Source: an uncultured Oscillibacter sp. (GTDB lineage: Bacteria > Bacillota > Clostridia > Oscillospirales > Oscillospiraceae). From it: a stretch of 34,600 bases of DNA. Below the pieces are notes generated by a model. That model did not search any database. It was not told the DNA's origin and saw only the letters and a program-made list of their open reading frames with translations. The translations under genes were made by a program, and so were the position numbers. Shown here one piece after another: positions 23,298-30,584 of the stretch; position 1 is the first letter of the stretch, and each line of letters begins with the position of its first letter. The stretch spans positions 1 to 34,600 of the forward strand of contig CAJTKE010000023.1 of assembly GCA_910576865.1 (NCBI GenBank). The letters are read 5' to 3'.

Positions 23298-25091
23298 TTG
23301 GAAAACCGATTTTGCGCCCTCTGCATCGCGCCTTACGAGGGGATGAAGGCCCTGATGTCCAGCTTGGCGGAGGAATACCCGGAAATGGATCTCACCCTGT
23401 TCGTGGGTGACCGGGAGCTGGGTCTGGAGATCGCCCAGGCCAATTTCCACGGGAACTACGATGTGGTCATCTCCCGAGGGGACACCGCCGCCATGCTGCG
23501 CCGGGACCTGTCCCTGCCGGTGGTGGAGATCGAGGTGACCATGTATGACCTCCTGTGCGCCCTGCGGCTGGCCGGCGGACTGGACAGCCGCCCGGCCTTC
23601 ATCGCCGCCCCCAACATCGCCGAGAGCGCCCGGCAGCTGTGCGAGGTCATGGGGGAGGACATGGACATCCACACCTACGAGAGCCGGGACGGCGTGGAGC
23701 CCGTCCTGCTGGAGCTCCAGCGGAACCACTGCCAGACCGTCCTCTGTGACACCCTGGCCAACACCACCGCCAAGCGTCTGGGCATGAACTCCTTCCTGGT
23801 GACCTCCTCCCTGAAAAGCCTCCGGAAGGCCTTTGATCAGGCGCTGCTGATCTGCCGCAGCCAGCGGAGGCGCCGGGACGAAAACCTCTTCTTCCGGGAG
23901 CTCATCCAGGGCCAGATCAGCCAGACCGTGGTCTTCGACAGCCGGGGGAACCTCTTTCTCTCCACCCTCAGCGACCCCGCGCCGGAGCTGCTGGACATGC
24001 TGCGCCAGGAGCTGCCGGAGTCCCGGCGGGCGGCGGACCGGCGGATCACCCGGAACCTGGGGGGGATGCTGTACTCCATCCGCGCCCGGCAGATCGACTC
24101 CGGCAGCGTCTCCTGCGTCGCCTTTTTCGTGGACGCCCGGCGGACGCCCCTCTCCCCCAGCCAGGCGGGCATCCGCTTCTCCACCCGCCCGGAGGCGGAG
24201 AGCGCTTTCTACGACAGCATCTTCAGCTTCGCGGGGACCATCGGGGATTTTCAGGAGGAGATCCTCCGCATCAACCAGAGCAGCGCCCCGGTGATGGTCA
24301 CCGGGGAGGACGGCACCGGAAAGGAGTCCATGGTGGGGGCGCTGTACATGCGCAGCGTCCTGCGGAACAACCCCTTCGTGTCCGTCAACTGCAGCCTGCT
24401 GAACGACAAGAGCTGGACCTTCCTGCTGGAGCACCACAACTCCCCCCTCTCCGACGAGGGGAACACCCTGTACTTCGCCAGCATCGACGTCCTCAGCCCG
24501 GAGCGGCAGCGGCAGATGCTGGCCGCGCTGGAGGAGATGGCGGTCTGCCGCCGGAACCGGGTGATTTTCTCCTGCGTCTGCCAGCCGGGGGAATACATCT
24601 CCGCCGTGGGGTCGCTGTTCATGGACAAGCTGTGCTGCCTCTCTTTGTACCTGCCGCCCCTGCGGCAGATGGCGGACCGGATTCCCACGCTGGTCAATCT
24701 GTCCCTGAGCTATCTGAACGCGGACCTCCCCCGGCGCATCATCGGCGTGGAGCCGGACGCCGTGGCGCTGCTCCAGAGCTTCCAGTGGCCCCACAACTAC
24801 ACCCAGTTCCGCCGGGTCCTGGGGGATCTGGCGGTCACCGCCCCGGGGCAGATGATCACCGCGGAGAGCGTCCGCCAGCTGCTGCAGAAGGAGCGCCACG
24901 TGGGCGCGTTCACCCTCCACGCGGAAAACGCCACCGTGCCCCTGGACCTGAGCCGGACGCTGAGCGAGATCGACCAGGACGTGGCCCGGCGGGTCGTGGA
25001 GGAGACGGGGGGGAACCACACCGCCGCCGCCAAACGCCTGGGAATCAGCCGCACCACGCTGTGGCGGCTGCTGAAGGGCCGGGAGTCCTGA
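23298..25091 (+). CDS. PrpR_N-domain transcriptional regulator with degenerate AAA+ domain and Fis-type HTH
   Basis: 597 residues from a TTG start (23298) with GGGGTG seven bases upstream. The N-terminal domain (about 1-190) matches the PrpR_N sensory domain, with YDVVISRGDTAAMLRRDLSLPVVEIEVTMYDLL. A linker follows, then an AAA+ domain with Walker A GEDGTGKE (336-343), NCSLLNDKS, and the arginine-bearing LYLPPLRQMADRI. The GAFTGA loop that contacts sigma-54 is absent, and the usual Walker B TLFLDE reads TLYFASID. The C-terminus (about 565-595) is a Fis-type helix-turn-helix, GNHTAAAKRLGISRTTLWRLLK. By architecture it probably binds a small acid and controls the divergent operon, but without sigma-54, somewhat as TyrR does. 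It is followed at 46 bp by the isomerase gene. Confidence 0.88.
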   Translation: MENRFCALCIAPYEGMKALMSSLAEEYPEMDLTLFVGDRELGLEIAQANFHGNYDVVISRGDTAAMLRRDLSLPVVEIEVTMYDLLCALRLAGGLDSRPAFIAAPNIAESARQLCEVMGEDMDIHTYESRDGVEPVLLELQRNHCQTVLCDTLANTTAKRLGMNSFLVTSSLKSLRKAFDQALLICRSQRRRRDENLFFRELIQGQISQTVVFDSRGNLFLSTLSDPAPELLDMLRQELPESRRAADRRITRNLGGMLYSIRARQIDSGSVSCVAFFVDARRTPLSPSQAGIRFSTRPEAESAFYDSIFSFAGTIGDFQEEILRINQSSAPVMVTGEDGTGKESMVGALYMRSVLRNNPFVSVNCSLLNDKSWTFLLEHHNSPLSDEGNTLYFASIDVLSPERQRQMLAALEEMAVCRRNRVIFSCVCQPGEYISAVGSLFMDKLCCLSLYLPPLRQMADRIPTLVNLSLSYLNADLPRRIIGVEPDAVALLQSFQWPHNYTQFRRVLGDLAVTAPGQMITAESVRQLLQKERHVGAFTLHAENATVPLDLSRTLSEIDQDVARRVVEETGGNHTAAAKRLGISRTTLWRLLKGRES

Positions 25092-25137
25092 CCGGGCGGA
25101 CGCGCGGAATTTGAACATGATCAGACAGGAGGCCGTC

Positions 25138-26064
25138 ATGAAACTTGCCGTCAAGACCTGCACCTTGGACATGCCCTATGAGGACATGCTGGATTTCTGC
25201 GCCGCCCAGGGGGTTTCCGCCCTGGAGATCGGCACGGGGAACTGGTCCTCCGCGCCCCACATCGACCTGGACGAGGTTCTCTCCTCCGAGCCGGCCCGGA
25301 CCCGCTGGCGGGACGCCCAGCGCCGCCGCCGGCTGGACCTCTGCGCCCTGAACTGCTCCGGGAACCCCCTGGCTTATGAAAAGGATATGGAGGTGACGGA
25401 AAAGACCTTCCGTCTGGCGGAAAAGCTGGGTGTGCGGAAGATCGTCATGATGAGCGGCCTGCCCGCCGGGTGCCCCGGGGACAGGACGCCGGTCTGGATC
25501 ACCACCTCCTGGCCCCCGGAGACTCAGGACATCCTGGACTACCAGTGGAACGACGTGGCCATCCCCGTCTGGCGGAAGATCGTCAGCAGGGCGGAGGACT
25601 GCGGCATTGAACAGATCGCCCTGGAGAACCACGGGATGCAGCTGGTGTACAACCCGGAGACGCTGCTGCGCCTCCGGGAGGCCGTGGGGCCCATGGTGGG
25701 CATGAACCTGGACCCCTCCCACCTCTTCTGGATGGGCGGGGACCCCATCGAGGCCGCCCGGGTCCTGGGGGAGGCGGGGGCCCTGTACCACATCCACGGC
25801 AAGGACTCCCGGCCGGAGCGCCGCATGTGGGGCCCCAATGGGATGCTGGACACCAAGCCCATCGGCGCCTTCCGCCGGAGAAGCTGGAACTATGTGGCGG
25901 TAGGCGCGGGCCATGGCCTCCAGTGGTGGCGGGAGTTTTTCTCCGCCGCCCGCATGGCGGGGTATGACGATGTGGTCTCCCTGGAGATGGAGGACCTGAC
26001 CCTGCCCATGCTGGAGGGCCATCTGGCCTCCCTCCGCACGCTGAGGGAGGCGCTGGTCCTGTGA
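25138..26064 (+). CDS. Sugar phosphate isomerase/epimerase (xylose-isomerase-like TIM barrel)
   Basis: 308 residues; ATG at 25138 preceded by AGGAGG. TIM-barrel protein of the AP-endonuclease-2/xylose-isomerase superfamily. Metal-binding segments can be followed: Glu in IALENHGMQLVYN, Asp-His in GMNLDPSHLFWMGGDP, His in ALYHIHGKDS, and a final Glu in VVSLEMEDLTL. It probably isomerises or epimerises a sugar or sugar acid, or a derivative such as an inosose. It lies 46 bp after the regulator on the same strand and so is likely co-transcribed with it and functionally tied to the divergent catabolic operon. The substrate is unknown. Confidence 0.88.
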   Translation: MKLAVKTCTLDMPYEDMLDFCAAQGVSALEIGTGNWSSAPHIDLDEVLSSEPARTRWRDAQRRRRLDLCALNCSGNPLAYEKDMEVTEKTFRLAEKLGVRKIVMMSGLPAGCPGDRTPVWITTSWPPETQDILDYQWNDVAIPVWRKIVSRAEDCGIEQIALENHGMQLVYNPETLLRLREAVGPMVGMNLDPSHLFWMGGDPIEAARVLGEAGALYHIHGKDSRPERRMWGPNGMLDTKPIGAFRRRSWNYVAVGAGHGLQWWREFFSAARMAGYDDVVSLEMEDLTLPMLEGHLASLRTLREALVL

Positions 26065-26073
26065 GGCCCCGCC

Positions 26074-26328
26074 GCCATTCTCACCGTCCAGCAGTTCAGC
26101 GAAACGGAGCGGACCCTGGGACGGCGGCTGGCGGTTTACTACGCCCTGCCCGCCCTCCCCGGTCCTCGTGGCCGTGCCCTTCCTGCCGCATATGGGGATG
26201 CCGGAGCCGGGCATCCTGACGGGGCCAGCCACCCGCTGGCAATCACGGCGGAGGCCCCGGGCGTCTCCTCCTGATCTACGGGGTGTACATCCAGCTGGCC
26301 TGCGGCGGGACGCGGTTTTTCTCTCCGG
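26074..26328 (+). pseudogene. Remnant of an FtsX-type (BceB-like) ABC transporter permease, C-terminal end
   Basis: Three short fragments in different frames read in order like the last membrane segments of a BceB-type permease: AILTVQQFSETERTLGRRLA then VYYALP; VLVAVPFLPHMGMPEPGIL; and RLLLIYGVYIQLACGGTRFF. Frames shift between them, and the segment that normally separates the first two blocks is shortened. No start or intact frame exists. The host-like high GC says this is decayed core-genome sequence, not island DNA. It lies just upstream of the tRNA-Leu promoter. Confidence 0.55.
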
Positions 26329-26351
26329 GGGCGGATTTTGAAAAGTCCCTC

Positions 26352-26380
26352 TTGAATTTCCCGGGAGGAGGTTGTATAAT
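26352..26380 (+). promoter_or_regulatory. tRNA-Leu promoter
   Basis: TTGAAT (26352-26357), a 17-bp spacer and TATAAT (26375-26380), with the tRNA starting 12 bp later. The promoter abuts the decayed permease remnant. Confidence 0.8.
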
Positions 26381-26392
26381 AGGTAAAAAATT

Positions 26393-26479
26393 GCCGGTGT
26401 GATGGAATTGGTAGACGTGACGGACTCAAAATCCGTTGGTAGCGATACCGTGTGGGTTCGAGTCCCACCACCGGCACCA
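26393..26479 (+). tRNA. tRNA-Leu (anticodon CAA)
   Basis: 87 nt including an encoded CCA. Acceptor GCCGGTG (26393-26399) pairs perfectly with CACCGGC (26469-26475). The anticodon stem ACGGA/TCCGT encloses loop CTCAAAA, giving anticodon CAA. A long variable arm (type II tRNA) and T-loop GGTTCGAGTCC are present, then discriminator A and CCA. It marks the boundary between GC-rich core DNA and the AT-rich island. Confidence 0.95.
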
Positions 26480-26483
26480 TGAT

Positions 26484-26537
26484 AAGTTGACAAACCCAAG
26501 GGCCTGAAAGTGCCTGTTTACAAGGGTTTGTCAACTT
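26484..26537 (+). terminator. Long inverted repeat after tRNA-Leu (terminator and/or element end)
   Basis: A perfect 14-bp inverted repeat, AAGTTGACAAACCC (26484-26497) and GGGTTTGTCAACTT (26524-26537), has a 26-nt loop and is followed by TCATTTTAC. It can terminate the tRNA transcript. The core TTTGTCAAC recurs three more times in the island, so this may instead be, or also be, the left end of a mobile element. Confidence 0.6.
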
Positions 26538-26541
26538 TCAT
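26526..26541 (+). repeat. Island direct repeat A (left copy)
   Basis: GTTTGTCAACTTTCAT matches 15 of 16 bases with GTTTGTCAACTCTCAT at 33679-33694, 13 bp after the SIR2-STAND gene. The pair brackets the recombinase, KAP and SIR2 genes like attachment-site or insertion duplications. Confidence 0.5.
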
Positions 26542-26573
26542 TTTACTTATAAATATGGCTCAATTGTTAAAAA

Positions 26574-26604
26574 CGCATGTTGGGAGACTCGAACTCCCCA
26601 CCAT
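26574..26604 (-). other. tRNA T-arm-like remnant
   Basis: On the minus strand, GGGAG-TTCGAGT-CTCCC (26582-26598) forms a T-arm with a canonical TTCGAGT loop, followed by AACATGCG where an acceptor 3' strand would be. No anticodon arm or CCA is present. It could be a displaced 3' end of a tRNA gene carried by an integrating element, or a chance hairpin. GAGTTCGAGTCTC is shared with the tRNA-Pro gene at the other end of the island, in inverted orientation. Confidence 0.4.
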
Positions 26605-26625
26605 GTAAATAATCGCGCGAAATTT

Positions 26626-26649
26626 GGCACAGCCTTTCCGGGCTGTGCC
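26626..26649 (+). terminator. Leader hairpin before the recombinase-domain gene
   Basis: GGCACAGCC (26626-26634) pairs perfectly with GGCTGTGCC (26641-26649) around a 6-nt loop, then TTCTGC. It lies 43 bp upstream of the next start codon. It may terminate upstream transcription or act as a leader structure. Confidence 0.45.
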
Positions 26650-26692
26650 TTCTGCTATCTTGCAATTGAAATTCAGGGAGGAATATGTTACC

Positions 26693-27166
26693 ATGGAACT
26701 GACAAAAAGTGAGCAAAGTCGTGCTGGGCTCCAAAAGAGCTTCCAAAGCGGAACCTCCGCCAAGGCTTCTACCGTTTGCTATGGCTACAAGGTCTCTCGT
26801 GCCGGAGAGCTTATGATTGATCCCATTGAGGCCAACACAGTACTCTTCATCTTTCATCGCTTCATGAACGGCGACAGTCTTGGAAAGATCTCTGACGCAC
26901 TAGCCCGCAAGGGTATTGTTTCGCCTACCGGCAGAGTCACATGGAGCCGTGAAACAATTTCGAAACTGCTGGCAAATGAGAAATATGTAGGTGACGTAGT
27001 CTTAGGGAAAACAAATGTAATTGATGGTGTCCACGTAAAGTCTCATGACGCTAGTACACAGGTTCTCATGAGGGCTCATCACCCGGCAATCATCTCTCAT
27101 GAGCTCTTTAATGCCGTGCAACGAGAGAAAAACAACAGGAGCAGGAGTCGACTAGCTGCTAGATGA
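26693..27166 (+). CDS. Recombinase-domain protein lacking the serine-recombinase catalytic domain
   Basis: 157 residues; ATG at 26693 with GGGAGGA upstream. The whole protein corresponds to the PF07508-type 'recombinase' DNA-binding region of large serine recombinases: CYGYKVSRAGELMIDPIEA, a helix pair ending SDALARKGIVSPTGR, and WSRETISKLLANEKYVGDVVLGK. It is plainly paralogous to residues ~165-255 of the next gene. The resolvase catalytic domain and the C-terminal zinc ribbon/coiled coil are missing. It could be a decayed recombinase or a small accessory DNA-binding protein working with the adjacent full-type recombinase; the clean start and RBS favour a once-functional small gene. Codon use is AT-rich, unlike the genes left of tRNA-Leu. 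Confidence 0.75.
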   Translation: MELTKSEQSRAGLQKSFQSGTSAKASTVCYGYKVSRAGELMIDPIEANTVLFIFHRFMNGDSLGKISDALARKGIVSPTGRVTWSRETISKLLANEKYVGDVVLGKTNVIDGVHVKSHDASTQVLMRAHHPAIISHELFNAVQREKNNRSRSRLAAR

Positions 27167-27186
27167 ACTATTAGGGGGCTGAAATC

Positions 27187-28072
27187 GTGGCTATCGTAAG
27201 AGAGATTCCTCCTCGAAAGAAAGGACCAACCTTAAGGGAGGTAGCCGCTTACTGCCGAGTCAGTACGAATGGTCAAGATCAGTTGGACAGTCTGGCCGCA
27301 CAGGAACGATACTACGAAGAACAAGTTAAATCGAATTCTGACTGGCAGTTTGCAGGGATATATTCCGATGTAGGCAGCGGAACCACTATGAAAGGGCGAA
27401 AGCGGCTGAATGCCCTGATATCTGCATGCAGACGCGGCAGAGTTGACATGGTCTTAATCAAATCGGCTTCACGATTTGCCCGAAATACGGTAGACGCACT
27501 GAAAACGATTCGCATGCTTCGCCGCTGGAATGTAGATATCTACTTTGAAGCAGAAGATATTCATTCCCTTCATGAAACTTCCGAATTCTTACTGACCGTC
27601 ATTTGCGCTCAGGCCCAGGATGAAAGTGAATCCAAGAGTGCGGATATCAAATGGGGGCTGCAAAAATCTTTCTCGGACCCTGATTCAAAGTACTACCAGA
27701 GAAAGTGTTATGGCTACAGGCATGATGAAAATGGGAAGCTGGTAATTGATGAGAAAGAGGCCGAGGTTGTCAGGCTGATCTTTCGTATGTCAAGAGAGGG
27801 GGCAAGCCTGTCCCAGATTGCCGGAGTATTGCAGGAACAGGGCATTCCTTCTCCTAGAGGCAAGGCGGTATGGAGCAGAGAGTCCCTGCGGAAAATTCTA
27901 AACAATGAAAAATATCTTGGAGCAGTTGTCCTCCAAAAAAACATTTGTGTCCGATTGTTTAAGTCATAAGCAAATCAAGAATGATGGCCAGCAAGATAAA
28001 TATGAGATTATTGGAAACCACGAGCCGATTATCACAGAAGACGTTTAGCTTTGTAAAATGATTCTTCGCTAA
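27187..28072 (+). pseudogene. Large serine recombinase, disrupted by frameshift and nonsense mutation
   Basis: GTG start at 27187 (AGGGGG upstream). The first 260 residues read well. Residues ~15-150 are a serine-resolvase catalytic domain with AAYCRVSTNGQDQLDSLAAQ (nucleophile Ser26) and KSASRFARNTVDALKTI. A recombinase domain starts at about 165 (CYGYRHDENGKLVIDEKEA) and continues to ILNNEKYLGAVVLQK. At the A7 run 27935-27941 the frame is lost and TAA follows at 27967-27969. With one A fewer, the frame continues QKTFVSDCLSHKQIKNDG and IIGNHEPIITEDV, matching the family, but meets TAG at 28046-28048. Past that it reads LCKMILR to TAA at 28070-28072. Intact relatives are about 500 residues, so the C-terminal part is missing too. 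The island's own integrase is probably dead. Confidence 0.82.
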
Positions 28073-28124
28073 AGCAAGCGATACATATATAGAGAATGAT
28101 ATATGGCTAAGGTAGGTAACAATC

Positions 28125-30326
28125 ATGTTTTATTCCGACAAGCCAATACAATTATCGCAAGAAGATCAACTCGGACGAAACAGCTTTGCCAAGTTATTAG
28201 CACAATCCCTTCTGCATTTAAATATTCTAGATACATTCACAATTGGGCTCTTTGGGAAATGGGGGAGTGGGAAAACCTCTATTGTCAATTTGACTCTTCG
28301 TGAAATTGAGGAGCAGCAAAAAGATTTGTGCACAGAGAATAAACTCATAATTGTTCATTTCGAACCTTGGAATTTTTCTGAAGAGAATCAACTTCTCAAC
28401 CAATTTTTTATCCGCATGTCCAATGAATTCCGAAATAAGGGAGATAAGAACCTTGAGAGTATCGGAAATGCGTTGGAACAATATTCCGATGCTTTTGGCC
28501 TCTTGGGCTCCCTGTCTCCTGCTCTTGGCCTGCTTGGGTTTCTTGGGAAAAGAGGCACTGTTGCACTGGGAAAAAGGTTGAAGAACGGAGCGGGTGAAAA
28601 GGACATATTAAAACAAAAGGAATTTATAATCAAACTCCTTGAGAAACAATCCAGCAGGATTTTAGTAGTCATTGATGATATTGATCGTTTGAGCAATGCT
28701 CAAATTCGTCAGGTTTTTCAGCTGATAACTTCTGTAGCAAAGTTTCCAAATACAATGTACCTTTTAGTTTTTGATAAAGACATTGTTGTAAAAGCTCTGG
28801 AAAACGTTCAGGAGGGTAGCGGAGAGGATTACCTGGAAAAAATCATTCAAATGCCAATTCAAATTCCGGAGATTCAACATACAAAAATTAGGCAAGTACT
28901 ACTGCAGCGGTTAAATGAAATTTTAGCGGAGCATACAGATGTTAATTTTCATGAAACGCATTGGCAGCAGTTATATGAACCTTGTATTGCGTCGTTAATA
29001 AATAATCTGCGAGATATCAATCGTTTGTGCAACGCTGTTCAGTTTAAATTGGCTAGCATAGCTTCGGAGGTTGACTTCACAGATTTAGTTGCGATATCAG
29101 CTTTGGAAATACACTTTCCAAAAATTTATGAATGGGTTAAAAATAATAAGCCCATTTTGACGGGTGAGCTATATCCAGGTTATCTCATGGATCAAAATAA
29201 AAATCAGAAAGAGTTGTATGCGGATTACTCTTCCAGATTTAAAATTCTCCTCGAAGGAAACCACGCCAACCCAATAGTTGATGAACAGGTTGAAATTGTC
29301 ATTGAGTTCCTCTCACTCCTATTCCCACATTTCGGGCGAAAAATAGGAAAGACTTATGAGATCTTTGGCCTAGATCTGTTACGGCGAAATAATCAGATCG
29401 CCCATGCAGAAAAGTTTTTCCGATATTTTAGCCTAGACCTAGATGGAGTTGTATTCAAAAAATCGCAAATTTTAAATGCTATCTATACGAATACCGGCCC
29501 AGAACTTGAACAGCTTTTGCTGGACCAGGAGAAAAATGGCAGTAGTTATGAATTTTTAGAGGAAATCAGAGCTATGGCCTCAGAGATTCCTTCGGACAGA
29601 GTGAAACTAATTATAGAGGTTTTGCTAAAAACCTCCAGTGAATTGAATACAAGATCGACTCATAACATGTTGTTGCCAGCAAGCTACCTTGCGGAGCGTA
29701 TGGTAATAGAATTGTTAGACACGGTCGCACATGCGGAAAGATTTCCTCTTGTTTCTAATTTTATTACAAATTCTGATGTGGATACCATACAGTCTGCTGC
29801 GGATATCGTCAACCAGTTAGAATTGGCTTATGGCAGGTTAGCGGCTAAAGGTGAACGTAGAGAAATAAAAAGGGTTATCACACTGGACGAGCTGATCCGA
29901 CTAGAATCTGTATTTACGAAAAAGGTAAAACAACTTCTGAACGAACATAATTTGTTTGACTTTAATAGGTGGAGGATAGTATATTATCTATTGGAGAGTT
30001 TTGATACTGACTATGCCAAATCGTATATGAAAATTGTTCTGAAAGATGACTCTAATATTGCAAAGTACCTAGTCAGTTCAGTATCTGCTTGGATTAGCGG
30101 CAGAGTAGAATATGAAGTAGAAAACACCTATCAAGAATATTTGACTAAAGAACGGATTCTACAAGCGATTGACTCTCTCAAAAAATCCGGTCTATTGTTC
30201 ATATTATCTGAAGAAATCCAACATAAATGTGGAGCATTTTTCCTATATGCTATTAAAGAAAACCATTATGATGACCATATTCCCCAAAGCGACGTAGATG
30301 AGCTATTAGCCTCATGGCGTGGATGA
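28125..30326 (+). CDS. KAP family P-loop NTPase, candidate phage-defence protein
   Basis: 733 residues; ATG at 28125 with AAGGTAGG upstream. The N-terminal half is a KAP P-loop domain (named for Kidins220/ARMS and PifA). It has Walker A GLFGKWGSGKTS (GKT at 49-51), the KAP strand IIVHFEPWNFSEENQLLNQF, and Walker B ILVVIDDIDRLS (Asp184/Asp185). LVFDKDIV follows, and NNLRDINRLCNAV is a sensor-2-like segment. Between the Walker motifs a Gly/Leu-rich hydrophobic insert (about 122-142, FGLLGSLSPALGLLGFLGK) matches the membrane insertion typical of KAP proteins, so the NTPase may sit on the inner face of the membrane. The C-terminal ~380 residues are helical and unrecognised. PifA excludes phage T7, and KAP genes recur in defence islands. 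Here the gene stands alone behind recombinases. A defence role is an inference. Confidence 0.85.
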   Translation: MFYSDKPIQLSQEDQLGRNSFAKLLAQSLLHLNILDTFTIGLFGKWGSGKTSIVNLTLREIEEQQKDLCTENKLIIVHFEPWNFSEENQLLNQFFIRMSNEFRNKGDKNLESIGNALEQYSDAFGLLGSLSPALGLLGFLGKRGTVALGKRLKNGAGEKDILKQKEFIIKLLEKQSSRILVVIDDIDRLSNAQIRQVFQLITSVAKFPNTMYLLVFDKDIVVKALENVQEGSGEDYLEKIIQMPIQIPEIQHTKIRQVLLQRLNEILAEHTDVNFHETHWQQLYEPCIASLINNLRDINRLCNAVQFKLASIASEVDFTDLVAISALEIHFPKIYEWVKNNKPILTGELYPGYLMDQNKNQKELYADYSSRFKILLEGNHANPIVDEQVEIVIEFLSLLFPHFGRKIGKTYEIFGLDLLRRNNQIAHAEKFFRYFSLDLDGVVFKKSQILNAIYTNTGPELEQLLLDQEKNGSSYEFLEEIRAMASEIPSDRVKLIIEVLLKTSSELNTRSTHNMLLPASYLAERMVIELLDTVAHAERFPLVSNFITNSDVDTIQSAADIVNQLELAYGRLAAKGERREIKRVITLDELIRLESVFTKKVKQLLNEHNLFDFNRWRIVYYLLESFDTDYAKSYMKIVLKDDSNIAKYLVSSVSAWISGRVEYEVENTYQEYLTKERILQAIDSLKKSGLLFILSEEIQHKCGAFFLYAIKENHYDDHIPQSDVDELLASWRG

Positions 30327-30374
30327 CATGCAAAAAACATTAAAGATACATTGTATTAATATTGGTTTTCTGGC

Positions 30375-30399
30375 TGCATCTTTTTTGTCAACACTAGAC
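30375..30399 (+). repeat. Island direct repeat B (left copy)
   Basis: TGCATCTTTTTTGTCAACAC followed by (T/A)AGAC is repeated with one mismatch over 25 bases at 33778-33802. It contains the same TTTGTCAAC core as the repeat next to tRNA-Leu. It begins 49 bp after the KAP stop codon and may be the right end of the element carrying the recombinases and the KAP gene. Confidence 0.6.
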
Positions 30400-30408
30400 A
30401 AAGTAGAC

Positions 30409-30444
30409 AAAACCTGTGTGTAACAATAGTTATACGCAGGTTTT
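30409..30444 (+). terminator. Intrinsic terminator downstream of the KAP gene
   Basis: AAAACCTGTGTGTAA (30409-30423) pairs with TTATACGCAGGTTTT (30430-30444), 15 bp including two G-U pairs, with a 6-nt loop; GCTTGTTTTGG follows. A-rich on the left and T-rich on the right, it should work in both directions. Confidence 0.75.
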
Positions 30445-30465
30445 GCTTGTTTTGGTGAAATTGTC

Positions 30466-30495
30466 TTGAAACCAGCACTGGAAACTGGCTATAAT
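30466..30495 (+). promoter_or_regulatory. Promoter of a short transcription unit
   Basis: TTGAAA (30466-30471), an 18-bp spacer and TATAAT (30490-30495). Transcription should start near 30502, directly in front of a hairpin terminator. Confidence 0.7.
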
Positions 30496-30501
30496 TATAT
30501 A

Positions 30502-30557
30502 TCGCATGTGTCGGCAAGCAGATTTAAGGAGATTGGCTCTCCCTTGAATCTGCTTTT
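30502..30557 (+). ncRNA. Candidate ~55-nt small RNA or attenuator leader ending in a strong terminator
   Basis: It runs from the promoter above to a terminator: 30518-30532 pairs with 30538-30553 (15 bp with one bulged C and a 5-nt loop), followed by TTTTG. The predicted transcript is about 55 nt. It contains a 13-codon ATG frame (ATG at 30505, stop in the hairpin's right arm), so it could be a leader peptide attenuator for the decayed gene that starts at 30585, or a free-standing RNA. The 5' end is a prediction; no family was recognised. Confidence 0.45.
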
Positions 30558-30584
30558 GTTTATGTTTTAGAAAGTGAGGCAATT

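Noticed and set aside
27931..27945. Programmed -1 frameshift site (A AAA AAC) in the serine recombinase
   Set aside because: The heptamer is in the right phase, but a -1 shift leads to TAA after six codons. The family-like sequence needs +1, and a further TAG follows, so decay is the better reading.
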